Assembly (NCBI RefSeq): GCF_031877795.1
Contig: NC_133971.1
Location: 65,842,463 to 65,906,462 of the forward strand
DNA from: Strix aluco
Taxonomy: Eukaryota; Chordata; Aves; Strigiformes; Strigidae
Length of the DNA: 64,000 nucleotides
Direction: 5' to 3'
Shown: positions 47,827 to 61,700 of the stretch, piece after piece
Numbering within the stretch: the stretch's first letter is position 1
How the letters are laid out: each line of letters opens with the position of its first letter
Translations under genes and position numbers: made by a program
The notes under the pieces: model-generated
What the model saw: the letters and a program-made list of their open reading frames with translations, nothing else
Told to the model about the DNA's origin: nothing
Databases searched by the model: none

Positions 47827-50307
47827 AGAATCATAGAATAGTTTGGGTTGGAAGGGACCTTAAAGATTGTCTAGTTCCAACCCCCCTGCAGGGACACCTT
47901 CCACTATATCACATAGCTCAAAGCCCCATCCAACCTGGCCTTGAACACCTCCAGGGAGGGGGCAGCCACACCTTCTCTGGGCAACCTGTTCCAGTGTCTC
48001 AGCACCCTCACAGTAAAGAATTTCTTCCTAAAATCTAATCTTAAATCTATCCTCTTTCAGTTTAAACCATTACCCCTTGTCCTATCACTGTACTTGCAGC
48101 CTGTATTTGTGCTTGAGATTGCCCTGACCCATGTGCAGGACCTTGCACTTGGCCTTGTTGAATTTCAATGTTTGCACAGGCCCACCTCTCCAGCCTGTCA
48201 AGGTCCCTCTGGATAGCACATCCCTTCCCTCCAATGTGTGGATGCACCACACAGCTTGGTGTCCTCAGCAAACGTGCTGAGGGTGCACTCAACCCCACTG
48301 TTCATGTCCCCAACAAAGATGTTAAACAGCACCGGTCCTGATATTGACCCCTGGGGAACACCACTTGGCCCTGCTCTCCACTTTGACATTGAGCTGTTGA
48401 CCGCAACTCTTGAGTTGCAGTCATCCAGCTAATTCCTTATCCACTGAGTGGTCCATCCATCAAATCGATGTCTCACCAATTTAGAGACAAGAATGTTGTG
48501 CAGGACAGTGTCAAATGCTTTGCATAAGTCCAGGTAGATGATGTCAGTTGCTCTTCCCTTAACTACCAATGCTGTAACCGCACTGTAGAAGACCACCAGA
48601 TTTGTCAGGCACAATTAGTCCTTAGTGAAGCCATGTCGCCTGTCACTAATCTCTATTTTCCATATGCCCTAGCATAGTTTCCAGGAGGATCCGCTCTATG
48701 ATCCTGCCAGGCACAGAGGTGAGACTGACTGGCCTGTAGTACCCTGGGTTGTCTTTTTTTCCCTTTTTAAAAATGGGGGTTATGTTTTCCCTTTTCCAGT
48801 CAGCAGGAACTTCACCAGACTGCCATGATTTCCCAAATATGATGTATAGTGGCTTAGCCACTTCCTCCACCAGTTTTTTCAAGACCTGTGGATGCATTTG
48901 ATCAGGTCCCATGGACATGTGCACCATCAGGTTCCTTAGTTGGTCTCAAACCTGATCGTCTACAGTGGGCAGTTAATACTCCCAGTCTCTGCCTTTACCT
49001 TCTGCACCTTGGGCAGTGTGGCTAGAGCACTTGCCAGTGAAGACTGAGGCAAAAAAGTCATTGAGTACCTCAGCCTTCTCCATATCCTGGGTAACCAGGT
49101 CTCCCATTTTCTTCCAGAGAGGGCCCACATTTTCCCTAGTCTTCCTTTTATCACTGACATACCTATAGAAGCTTTTCTTGTTGCCCTTGACATCACTGGA
49201 CAGATTTATTTCTATCAGGCCCTTGGCCTTCCTAACCTGATCCCTGACTGCTCAGACAGTTTCTCTGTACCCCTCCCAGGCTATCTGTCCTAGCTTCTAC
49301 CCTCTGTAGGCTTCCTTTTCATGGTTGAGCTTGTCCAGGAGCTCCTTGTTCATCTATACAGGCCTCCTAGCATTGTTACCTGATTTCCTCTTTGTCAGGA
49401 TGCTTCGTTCCTGAGCTTGGAGGAGGTGATCCTTGAATATTAACCAGCTTTCTTGGACCCAGGGCTTTATCCCATGTTACTCTGTGAAGCAGATCCCTGA
49501 AGAGGCCAAAGTCTGCTCTCCTAAAGTCCGGGGTAGTGAGATTGCTGTACACCCTCATCGCTACCCTAAGGATCTTGAACTCCACCATTCCATGGTCACT
49601 ACAGCCAATGCTGCCCTTGAGTTTCACACTCCACACCAGGCCCTCCAACAAGGTCCAGCATAGCACCTCTCCTCATTGGCTTCTTTATCACTTGGAGAAG
49701 GAAGCAGTGTTCTCCCTCCAACAGATATCAGACTGGTTGAAGTCCCCTATGAGGACCAGGGCTTGTAAATGTGAGGCTGCTCCTATCTATCTATCGAGGC
49801 CTCATCTGCTTGGTCTTCCTGGTTGGGTGGCCTAAAGTAGACCTCCACTATAATGTCCCCTGTCCCTGCCCTCCTTTTAATCCTGACCCATAAACCCTCA
49901 TCCATCCCCAGGCAGAGCTCCATGCACTCCAGCTGGTCATTGTCATAGCGGATGACACCCCCAGCTCGTCTCCCCTGCCAGTCCTTCCTAAAGAGCCTTA
50001 ATCCTTCCATTTCAACGCTCCAGTCATGGGAGCCATCCCACCACCTCTCCCTGATGCCAATAAGATTGTAGCCCTGCAGGCTTGCGCACATCTCTAATGT
50101 CTTGTTTATTCCCCATGCTACGTGCATTTGCATAGAGGCATTTAAGTTGGGCCCCAGTGAAGCTGACTTACTGGCCGGAATTCCTTTGTGCTGCTCTTCA
50201 GGTGCTCTCCTGCTGACCTGTGATCCCGCTCCAGGCTCTGGGCATCTATGGGTGGCACTGGCAACAAGATGGTGGGAGTGAGATGGATTGACCTTCCCCT
50301 CCCTGGA
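47827..50307 (-). mobile_element. Long CR1 LINE, antisense, nested in a sense CR1
   Basis: About 2.48 kb. From its 5' end at the right it has a pre-ORF2 region, then the ORF2 endonuclease: ASLQGYNLIGIRERWWDGSH (about 50040-50100) and the later GCSDHGMVEF motif (about 49590). Next come the linker and the reverse transcriptase: [34 protein letters not shown] and GVPQGSISGPVLFN. RT motif C reads FAED (codons 48261-48272). An internal deletion of about 440 bp joins the 3' UTR-proximal part to RT sequence near 48092-48096, compared with the intron-12 copy. Several frameshifts and stops make it inactive. The 3' end lies at the left (AATCATAGAATAG). It appears to lack ORF1. Confidence 0.95.
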
Positions 50308-50551
50308 AAGTTGCACCACGAAAGGTTTCATCTTGACATAGAGAATTTTTTTTACAGTGAGAACAGTCACTGTAAAACAAACTCCCCAGGGATATGGTGG
50401 AGTACCCATCCATAGGAGGTTTTCAGGACGCAACTGAACAGGGTACTGGGTAATCTTATCTAGCCTCCCTTTCCCACAAAAGGTTGGACCATGTGATCTA
50501 CCGAGGTCCCTTCCAACCTGGGCTGTTCTGTGATCTATAGTTCTATGATTA
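50308..50551 (+). mobile_element. Sense CR1, downstream half of the interrupted copy
   Basis: Resumes AAGTTGCACCACGAAAGG and continues with the CR1 3' UTR blocks GGTTGGACCATGTGATCTAC and GAGGTCCCTTCCAACCTGGG, ending with TTCTATGATT at 50541-50550. Together with 47485-47826 it forms one 5'-truncated CR1 of about 580 bp split by the antisense CR1. Confidence 0.9.
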
Positions 50552-52724
50552 TAACTAAAGACAGGAAGTGGCAATAATTTTTGACACTTGCACTGTTCAA
50601 AATTGGGTTTCTTTTGGAGCAAGCCCTTCGCTGATTACCAGAGAATGTCACAGTAGGTTTTGGGGGGGAATGCAAGAGAAAGAATTTAAATTCAGTGCAT
50701 TACACTAAGTACACATTAGACTGATGCTAAAGAGAGAGCATAAAAAAGGTGACATAACACCAGCACTTCATGATAATCTGGGAGGTGGGTTCGACTTCCT
50801 GTCATAATTTTTCAGTAGTTTGGACTTTTTCTGTTCTTTCATGTAGCAAGATAATGGAATGGCTGTTCTGTACAGTTAATTGCTAAGAGATAAAATATTT
50901 TTTGATTTAACTTTGTCCAGGATATTTTTTTTTGTAAGCTAGCTTCAGTTGTGTTTATCATATTTGTACTGAGTAAAGTTTTGCCTTGATGTCAATTGTG
51001 AATGTGACTTTTAGTTACAGAATCTAAACAGACTGTGATACCCCTTACCTTTGTATACAGCCTTTGAGTTTAAAATCTGAGAGTATTTAAGTGGCCTTTA
51101 AAGTAGCTGATATTATGGAATATGTGATGGTAACAAAATTCCTATTTATGACTGTTCAGATAGAGTATTTTATTGGTGAAAGACTGTAGATCTAATTTTG
51201 ATCCAACCTTAGATTTTTGTGGTCAAGCTACACACAAAGAATTGCTAGCAAACAGTAATCAGCATTTGCAATAATAAATTTCCTGACTTTTTCATGGATA
51301 AAATAACTACATGGAAGAAGTTAAGCCATAGGCATGTTAGTATGCAGATTGTTTTACTGAAATGTGCTGATTTCCAAACTTTGTTAATAAGGAAATTTTA
51401 AATATTTTCATTGCTCATACCTAGATTGCTATCTTGAGGATAAGAATTTTGAAATGTTTAAGGATTTTTAAAGATCAGAGTTTTTAAGTAAGTTGCTCTC
51501 TTGTTTCTTGAAGCTTTTGCTGTTTCCTGCACCTTTGTTTTACAGTCATCTTCCTGCTTTTTTTCCTTCATTTTCCAGGATAACCACCAAATATAAATGC
51601 ATTGTTCGTTGCTTAAAAATTGCTTAAGCACGAAAGTGTTTGGTATATAGTAGACCTTGTTTTAGTGGTTATGTTCACATTTCCTAAATGCAGAGGCATG
51701 TTGCCATTGTCTGACTGGTGGGAGGCAAGGGATGTGCAGAAAATTGCATTAAATTGGGGTTTAATATGATGGTATAAATGAACTGAGTTTATTAGGTGAT
51801 GATTCCAGTGAAAATGTATTGACAGTTTCAGTCTAGTTCCATTGCTCATCTGTTCCTTGGTGCATAGTGCTGGTGAATGCTGTGCAGTTTTGAGGTTTGA
51901 AGCATAAATTGAAATCTGTAGAAATGTGTAATAACTCAAGTGTCAATGATCACCTCTAAGTACAGAAGGCCAGTTTTGCCATTTTAGTTACTTTTTACTC
52001 TTTGAAACCATAGAATTAAGTGTGGGTAAGATATCACAGCTGCGGTATTAGACATGCTGAAGTTAGAGGTCAAAAATTAAAACGTTTTTTGAATGTTAGG
52101 AGGTGAAGACAGCAAGATAGTGATGGTTTCTACAAAGGTGGAATTTGATGTTATTTGAGGGGCCCTCAGTTTGAACATGAAACATAAAGTGCTCGTTAAG
52201 TGCTGGTTAAGAGTAGTAAGATATAAGAATGCAAAGTGCTGCAGTAGAGCTGCATAGGAGAAAATGGACAGCAGGATCCTAGCTATCATTAGTAACAGTT
52301 ACAGAAGTTAATTGTCACCAGTGTTGTTGCTCACGCATAGTTGGTCTACTCAAGTCTAGAGAGTAACAATGTGAGTACTAGAAATTGTTGCATATCAAAA
52401 ACTGTTTCTGTCTGCAAGAAAAATTAGTGACTCACCTCACAGCAAAGTTAGATGCAACTGTGAAATCATATAGAAACTAGCAAATGAATTAAGTTATATA
52501 TACCCTTTGCAACCTGGGGGAAGAGTTGTGTAGTAACAAAGGGAATTTATTATGTATCCACACATCTTTCTATAAACATATTTATTATGCTGGGCTAAGG
52601 AAAGAATTAAAAACAGCTAGGTGAAAACAAAAAACAACCTCTTAACAGTTTTGAGCAGAGCTATGAGATGGTATCAAATGGCAAGGTTTGAACAAGTTTT
52701 GGCTACTTCCACCCTTAAAATTTT

Positions 52725-52755
52725 AAAAAAAAAAGAAAAAGAAAAAGAAAAGAAG
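52725..52755 (+). repeat. A-rich (AAAAAG)n run
   Basis: Short purine-only simple repeat. Confidence 0.85.
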
Positions 52756-55700
52756 TTCAGCATATGTGTACTGCTTTTGCCACAGAGATTCTTTATGCAG
52801 CCAGCAGGGCAGAAGAAAGGTGTAGTAAGCTAACTCATGGGTAAAGTAGTTTTTGTTGTCATAGGTTGAAAAATGGCAGCAACTTTTGCTTTTTGGGGTA
52901 GTTTACTGTGGAACTGACAGGGCAGCATGAAACTTGCACAATGCCTGATCTGTTTGACATTTGAGTATCTGACACAGCCCCTTACTTCCAGAAAACAAGA
53001 GTAGTCTCAGAAGAGTCTTAGGCTGCTAGTACACACCTCTGTGTGTTTATCATCCCTTAAGGTAGTGTTGATGGATTTGAGGACACAAGTGGAGGTAGAG
53101 CATCTCGTTGTGGAAGCAGACTCTGTTCTAGCTGCTTTGTCTCTATTCAGTAGCACAGAGCCCAAAAGGCCACTGGTTAATCCTGCTGTCTTACTCTTCA
53201 CAGTATTGCTTTTGCCAGGCATTAATGGCAAACAGAGAAGTTTGAAACATCTCTGTTACAGATGACACTGGAACAGCAACTTCTAGACCAATGGATAATT
53301 TTAAGTGCTCACGTGTTTACCCAAAGAACCTAGAGGTGAAAGGGGGTTAATTTTCAGGTTTTCTTGGAAGATTCAGGTGTGGGTCCTGTCTTCTCATTAT
53401 CAATTTCCCTGTGAAATTATCCACTGCCTTGACATTATGAAATAATTCCTGAAGTTCATGCAAGAGCAAGTTAGGTTTCTCGGATAGCATAGGAGCATCA
53501 TGCTGTGTTTCACAACAGTCTAAGGATGTATGACTTCCTTATTACTTGCAGTTCTCTGCCTATTTATTTTTGTAAAGTGTTTTCAATATGGATTTTTTCC
53601 AAGAACTATGTGAAACTGTGGATGTTCTGAGCAGTAATCAAGGGACATAATATACCCACGAAAACAGGCTACATAAATTCACATACAAGTACTTAAATTA
53701 ACAAACTTGTTTTCTTGGCTGCTGAATAATTATGTTGATGATATTTCCCACTTAGAGGCACTCAAATGTCTAAGCAATATGCTTGTCAGCTAGTATAAAT
53801 ATTTTGGTGTGGTCAGCTAAAATTACTCATTCTCATAAATCCTGCATCCACTTGAAATGTCTCAGCTATTCAGAGATGACTGGAATGATATGTTATTACA
53901 TTGATGTGGTGTTTGTTATCCTTCCCATAGTACAGGCGATTAGGAAAAGTGCTCTGCAGCAGAGAGAATGTGTTTCCTTTGTTAAAGGAAAATATTTCAC
54001 TGCTTCCAGTAAGTAAAAACAAATAGAAATGCACATTTTTTGTGTATGAGAGAGAAAATATGCCTTTTTTTTCCTGACTTGTATCTCAAGGTTTTTTAAT
54101 ACCAGTAAACACATAAAATATGAATAACCCCCTATACAAAACCATGTTTATCATTGAAGAAAGTGCTTCACCTGCCATTAATAAGCAACTGCTTTCTGAA
54201 GACGTATGTATATGTATATTTTGTTTAGGGATCTGCAAAAAGAAGCACATAATCTTGCTTGTTGTCAACAGCTGGAATTTCTGATTTTGAAGCTTGACCT
54301 CAGGTATGTAGGTTTGCCAGAGGAATCTTCAGCAAGTGATTGAGCAAGTGATTGCAGAGATCTGGCAGGCTATCAGTTCAGGCATATAGGAAAAGAGATA
54401 CTTTTAAAGCTAGTAATGAGATCACATGTTGTTTTTTTGTATTTATGTTCACTTTGTGTGTTTAAATTTTGAAAATAAACCAGTCTATTTAACATTAGCT
54501 TTTAATTTGTGTTAAAGCTTATTTTGAAGTACTAATAAATACCAGGTTTTTTATTAGCATGGGAGAATCCTTAAAACACAGTATAGGAGAGTGTTTTGAC
54601 ATTTTGAAAGACAGTTTGACTTTACTGTTCTTTTATGTATGAGCATACGAAATGCCATAATGGAAGCATTTGACTCATACCTGAGTCATTATCTTTAAAG
54701 TTCAGATCCTGGACTGCTGTTTCTGTTTGGCATAGGAGTACTGCTATCCAGACTTTGCGAAGAGTAATAGGATGCTTTGTGGCAGAACTGCATGAAACTA
54801 TGGTAATTTGCATGGGGTTTTTTATTAGACAGAAATATTTCCAGCGTTAGCCAGGTAAGCTGTCTGGCATCAATGCTATCTATAGAGAGCACTTAAATCA
54901 TGAGGTATCCCAGGCAAGTTTGGTGCACCACATAACGATAATAGTAAGAGTATGTAGAATCTCTACCTCATGGAAGTGAGAGTATTGGTTTCTGCTGAAG
55001 TCATGGTTTCACTGACTTTGTGCATTTATTACTGCTAATACTTGCCCCATAAAGGAAGTAAACTGGTGCTCTTGTTGTGGGCATAAATTATTGGTTTTGA
55101 TCTGTCTGTACATCCTTTTAGCCAGGTAAACTATATATAAACCAAATACTGTAGGATTAGAGCATTTTTTTTTATATTCTGACCCTAATCCAGAAACTAA
55201 GACCAATTGTGTTGAAGATTAACGTTGCTTTTTACCATGAGAATATAAATGTATCTAATTCTGACTGGAAGATGTTAGCCATCTTGGCCAACTGACCAGT
55301 GCTGGATCTCTAAAGGTCTACCCAGCATACTTGTTTCCTTTTCCTTGGGTTTTGGCCTGTTGCAATAATTTATCAGTCTGATAAGTTAGAATAGCTTTTC
55401 ACTCAAGTAAGCAAACGTAGACTTGACTTTTATGACATTCGTTAAAAGTTACTGAGAATTGTGAAGGATATGAGCAAATTGGTGTTGAATATTTTGTTGA
55501 ATCGTGTTGGTATTAACTACTGCTTTGGTTGGCTTGAGAACTGTAATACAGGAGGCAACTGTAGTATAACAGCTAGATCAAGAAAGCAATACTTTTACCC
55601 TCAGGCAGGTGGTTGTGTTTTTGACCCAGTATAGCTTCTTTAATCATTTAGCTACACAGCAGATCTAAGAAGGTTCCAGATGGATGCTGAACCTAAAACC

Positions 55701-58700
55701 CCCTGACATAAAAACATCTATGATACCAGTTACACCATCTGTTGGTCATAAAAGCACATTCTCTATCTTTTCTTGGCTCTTGTGCTATACAAAAGCTGAA
55801 GGGTGACATTTGGAGCTGTTCTAGTTTATCCATGCAATTTAATGCAAAACACATTTTCACAGAGAGGGAGAACAAAGCACAATAGCACTAAAGTTCAATT
55901 TACATTCTCAGTCAGTGAAAACAAAAATGAAAATAAAAACCAGTTGTCTCAGTCATTATTTATACCCAAACTGTGGCTTCAATTGTAGCTTTTTCCCAGT
56001 GCTTGTGATTTAAAAAAACCCAAAGAGCAACTCCTACCACCACCACCCCAGCTTCTGAGGGCCCTGAATTGAAAGAAGATCTGTAATGGTAAAAATGAAA
56101 TTATGGCAGCATTGAGGTATACATAGATCACATTAGTAGAAAGTGTATGCCTAATACTAACTTTTACACTTATTTAGGGTTTTGTGTTTGGTGGTAGTGT
56201 TTGGGAATGTATATATGAGTGTGGAGTATTACGAAGCTGAGGATTCAACCAGACCACTGCACATACCCTCAGAATCCCTCTGGATATAGGTGTCTCCTGT
56301 CTGAACTCCCTTCTCAGGCTCATCAACCTGGTATTCTGAAATACTTAACAAATTGGATCTCAAATTTTGTCCTCCTATGGGTACAATAGTTATCCCTAGG
56401 TGATTTATTGTGGTCGTCGGAAATGACAATGGAATACTGAGGGCTGGGTTATAAGGAATGATGTACTGAAATACAAGGTGTCATGTATTAGGGATAAAAC
56501 TGATGGCATAAGTCCCTCAAAGCAAGTAAATAAGCCAAAGTGTGTTACTGGTGCAGAATGGATAACTGAGGTGAGTGATGTTTTATATCTTTTAGGAATA
56601 TTCTGTTCATGCAATATTTTTTTTTTTTTTTTAGTGTTTGACTGGATTGTAGTTCTAGATAGTAATGGCTGCTTATGGAGGCTATATCATTAAATTCAGT
56701 GACTGCTTTTGCACGTATTGTCTTACAGCAAGAACAGTTTGGACACCTTTCTTACCATGTGGTGTGTTGATCAGTAGTCAAAAAGACTAGAAAGCTACTG
56801 CCAGAAACACACATGACCTATGCATTCTGGTACCATGTCTGATGGTTGGTTCAGTGCTTCGTGATCAATAGAGTCCCCACAGCACTGCTTTTTAAGAAAC
56901 CTTGTGCTCTAATACCATCACATGTCTAACACAAAAATAAATGTATGCTATGTTACGTAAGTGGTCTAGATATACAGTAGGTGAGGGAAATATTTCTTAA
57001 GAGAAAGTCCAAAATCCCCACATCTTGCTGTTCCTGTTGCACTTTGGAAGCTGACTTCCTAAACTGGGAATGAAGCATTGAATAAAGCATAGCTGACTTT
57101 ACTGTTAATACACTGGTGTTTTCTTATTGTTGATCCATCATTACTTTTTAAGAAACCATCTTTTATTTCTTAAAAATAATAAATAATTCATACAAATGGA
57201 AGGGAAAGAATTGAAGACTGAAACTGAAAAGTTTCTGTAGAATCTTTGAAATTGGTTAAACTGAGGAAAATATTTGAGGTTTCTGTTTCAATATATTATT
57301 TTTGTGTATATCTCCATAGGGTTATACCACAGACTTGGCAAATATAAGTGGCTATGTTGAAGCCATAAGGAAGAAATAAGTAAGTGCACGCCAATCAGTA
57401 GGATAGATAAAGTGACAAAAATACAATTCAGATAAATTTTTCTTCTGCCAGCAGTTAGCATTCTGTCACCAGAACCTCTACCCTTGGTTAATACTAACAT
57501 GTCCCTTAAAAAAGTAATTTTCATGATTTGTGATAGAATCTATACTCTGAAAAATAATACTGACTATAACTTATAACAGCAAAAAATTATGTCTGTATTT
57601 TCTAAGTCCTCAGTTCAGTCTCAACTTTGTTATATTCATCTTCAAAAAACAAATTTGGATACTTCAGTGTTTGTTCATGTCAGTGAAAAACACTTGTCTG
57701 TCATGGTAGAATTTAATATTTCACTGTGGTCTAAGGTTTTTTTTAATACTTAATGTATTAACAATAATATCCATCTTGTCAATTTAAAAAAAAATTATCT
57801 TGGAAAGGATCTCAAAAGGTCCTGTAATCTGTTCTGAAGCAGAATCAAGTACGTATCAATAGTTGGTGGTAAAATCTAGTCTTGATGATACTAGCAAACT
57901 TCCACTGAACACAGTTAATAGAAGACTAACCATACTGAATCAAGGTCTGTCTGCCTAGGAACTTGTTATCAGATTACTGTCTATAGCAGACTAGAGAACA
58001 CCTATAAGAAAGATGGCTTTACCTCAGTTAAGGGTATCCTTTCTGTCCTTTAAAATATAGATGATCTCAAACATGCAAAAGGGCTCAACACCAGACAACT
58101 TTAATAGTCAAATCCTGTAGTGCTGGTCTCATTTCCTTTACTTAATGTGACTATAAATAATGAAAAATACATTTTACTATCCAAAATGTCCTTCTTGTAG
58201 TTCTTTCCGTGTTTGGAAACATTGTATGTTGCATATTAAGTTATGCTCTTATGCTTCCACAATGCTTTTTAGCTCTAAAGATGTTAGAAGTAATGCAAGT
58301 AAAGTTTGGCAGAGAAGACTTCACTGCTTGAGTAGAGAAGAAAGGATGATTTCATGTAGATGAAGGCCAGTCTTCTGAAAGTCAAGGTGGTATGAGTTTT
58401 CATATCCTTTTATTTGTCATATTGACACAATTTCCATAAAATTTTGGTCAATCTCCCCATCATTTTAGTTTCTTCACCTCTAGAAAGTTGTTAACACGGC
58501 TTCTTTAACTTTAGGTTGCATATATTCATGTTTCCATAAGACTTTGAATGTCTCTGAACTGGTAAGTTGTGTAGTACAAAGTATTTATTATGAGGTAAAT
58601 CTATTTTCAAGTCTTGTGTCTTCTGCCTCTGTGCTTTAAGAGTAAAGTTTTAGATCTCTTTGGGAAACAACCATTTAATCTGAACTCCTTCATAACTTCT

Positions 58701-61700
58701 GACAGGCCTGTCTAAATACAAAATTATAGCAGCGTTGATAATAAAACTTTAAATAAAATTAAATATGGCAGGTTGTGAAGGTTATGGTTATCAGTGTATG
58801 TGTTTTGGGCAGAAAAGTCTCTCCTAAGCTTCAAGAAGATCAAATAAAGCTCGATGAAATAAAACTGGTAGAATTACATTGTATAAATGTTAATGTAAAT
58901 ATAGTCTTCACAGTGGAAAATAGTGAAAGATGACCTGATAAACAGATATGTATTGGAAATTATTTTACTAATTGACTACGCATTTTTCTCTAAGTTCAGT
59001 GCCATTAGATTGTACCAAGTATTCCTACATATGGTAGGCCTAAAAAATGTTAACTGTAATGTTTAATCCCTTTGTTGGAAGGTATGCTTGTTTTTGTTTA
59101 TATAGAAGTTAGTTATTACTTTTGTTAGGCATGTCTGATTAAAATTTGCCAAGAAGGTTGTAGAATAGTTCCCATGTGGATACTAAGTTTCTTTTTATAA
59201 CATTTCAGATTTTATTGTTTCCATAAGTCTTCAATTTCATTCAATCCTTTGTTTCAAGTCTTCCCAACAAAATTTAGTTATGATTGTTCAAATCTTCTTT
59301 GTAATATATTGCATCAGATTTTAAAGTAAATGCTGACAGCAGCAGTATTATACCCTGCATACCAAGCGGATACCACATGGTTTGAATAACAGGCCCCCCT
59401 GCTGAGTGTGGATCAAATCAAAATCCTTGCACAGTCATGTAAAATGCACTGATAGAAACCTGTCTTTAAATCTGCTTTTTCATTTAAAAATGGATTCTTT
59501 TAGTCTATCCTGCCACTGATGCGTATGTGTGATTCCCACTAATGCTAATTAAAGTTAAAAAAGTTATGGCTTCAAGTGGTCCTAGAAGTCACATCAACCT
59601 TATGTACCACTAAATAAACAAAGTTAGCCCACGGAGTTTATTGTAGGTAATAGGAAGGCTAACTAAGGTCTTAAATATCACAGTCCTTTGGCATTATTAT
59701 CAATGCTAAAGACAAGATTTTTTGATTAGGCTTTGGCCTGGAATTCTTAGCAACAGTTGCTTCTTTTCTGCTATTTAACATGTTGGAGGTATAAGCTGAA
59801 AGTAAACAGCAGAAGTTAAAAGTTCTAAGAGTAGCATTAACATTAATTCAGTACTGTTGTATATGAGGAATATATTTGTGTTTTGGATACATTTTAGTTG
59901 GGATTTTATTGCCTGAGAATACAGTAACAGATAATTTTATGAAATTGCAAATGTAAACTGGAAGTAGAATGAATATATGCAGAACTCTGTTTTAAGTTAT
60001 CTTCCTCTTATTGCACAGTTAAGTCTGCCTTCTTCATTTTACTTTAATGGCATTGTTTCCAAAGAACTTAAACAAAAAGGAAAAACATTGTGGGTTTGGG
60101 ATACTGGTGGTTGGTTGTATTAGAAAATTTTGTAAGGTTCTTTATTTCAATAATATACACACATCAGTATAAAACCATGTCTGTGCTATATCATTAATAA
60201 AATATGCATATACCCGTATACTGTCTCCATTTTCCAGGAACTCAAGCTCTTGTTCACATAGAGACTTCATCACTGAGGTTAGCATCCATGGCAAGCTGTA
60301 GGTTTCACATTCAGTCCCACTGGCAACAGTTCTGCTAAAAAATATTCCCCTTTTTTCCCCCATTTTACAGTGGAAAAAATGATTTCTTAGGGTTCATTCC
60401 ACCTGGATGTATTTATTTACTTGTTTTTGTTTCGAGTGCCATGTGTGGCTCAGAAGCAGTCTGCTCCATTCACGTTCATTTCAGTGTGAGCAGTCCTGTA
60501 CACTGTAAGTCACTATATAACAAAAGTCTCCTGATTCCTTTCCTACGCTTTCAAAAGTACAATTATCTATGCTGTCTTTTCCCCCTTCCTGTTGAATTGA
60601 AAGCTATGCTAAGTGTAGAAATGCAAAGTTTAAATAGACCACCTTCATATGTTTTGTTATAGACTAAACAGCAGCTTTTCTGCCAAATCAGTCTATGCCT
60701 TGTTTGACTTAACCGCTATTAAATATTGCATACTTCAGAACTAACCACACAAAGAAATAATATTGTCTTCCATTGTCTTTGCTTTCCCTATTATCCACAG
60801 TTTACAGGCAAGAGAAAAATTGCTGTGCAGACTTTCTCCATTTATCCCTGATGTTTCCAGAGGGCTTCAGCTCGGAGTTGGAAACGAGCTGTCCTATTTC
60901 TTCACTTCCTATTTTTCTTAGCTGGGTTGATTCCCGTGCTGCTTGGTAGTTGCTGAGAACCTGACAGAAGAGACTTGTGCTCAGGGTCTGAGTTTTGCCA
61001 GGCCAGCATTGCGCAGCATTAGCTGTTGCACAAGGCAGCAACTGGCACATTGCTGGGACCTTTTAGATGAACTCTTCTCCACAAAAATGACACTGGTGTC
61101 TCAGAGATATCATCAAGTCTGTGCAATAGCTCAGAGCATCTGAGTCTAATTTAACCATGCTATTTAATTAAATTAAAGCTTTGTTGTAAGAAGCTGACTG
61201 CTGCTGCTGCTATGGTTGGCTGGGAAAGATAGATATCAAGAGGTGTTCATTTAAGGCAGGTAGATGCTTGTGTATCACAGCAGCTGATGTTATGCAAGTG
61301 AGACAAACTTCCATCAAAACTTGTGGCTCAGCAATTTCTGAACAACATAGGAATCAAAGTAATTTTCCTCTTCTGTTTGATCTTGGTCAAATAACAGCTG
61401 TCAGGTGACAGCAGTAGTGACTGATCTCATAATCCATCCTTGCCTGTTTGCTCAAAGTGGGGAATGCTGACTGATGCCAGACAAGGGGTGCTGTAAGCAG
61501 AGCCCATGATAGGCAGAAATTCAATTTCATAAACAGGACTCTAACCAGGAAGTATATTCTCATGATTCCTGAAGTGAAACAGGACATGGTGCCATCAAAG
61601 TAGCTGACCACGTACAAAAACGTTGTTTCCCCAATAAAAGGTGAAACAACTTACTTGCCTTCAGTTTGGTTTATTCTCCCTGTGTTGTGTATGGAGATAA

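Noticed and set aside
49783-50622. A 279-codon minus-strand frame
   Set aside because: It starts outside the CR1, runs through the sense CR1 tail and enters the antisense CR1 endonuclease. It is a composite of two repeats and not a gene.
53007-53265. Frames of 74 codons on both strands over the same bases
   Set aside because: Neither resembles a known protein, there are no convincing splice sites, and two opposite open frames of this size are expected by chance in 64 kb.
60802-61143. Overlapping frames (82 and 66 codons) in a slightly GC-richer patch
   Set aside because: No family likeness. It could be a conserved non-coding element, but nothing in the sequence alone supports that.
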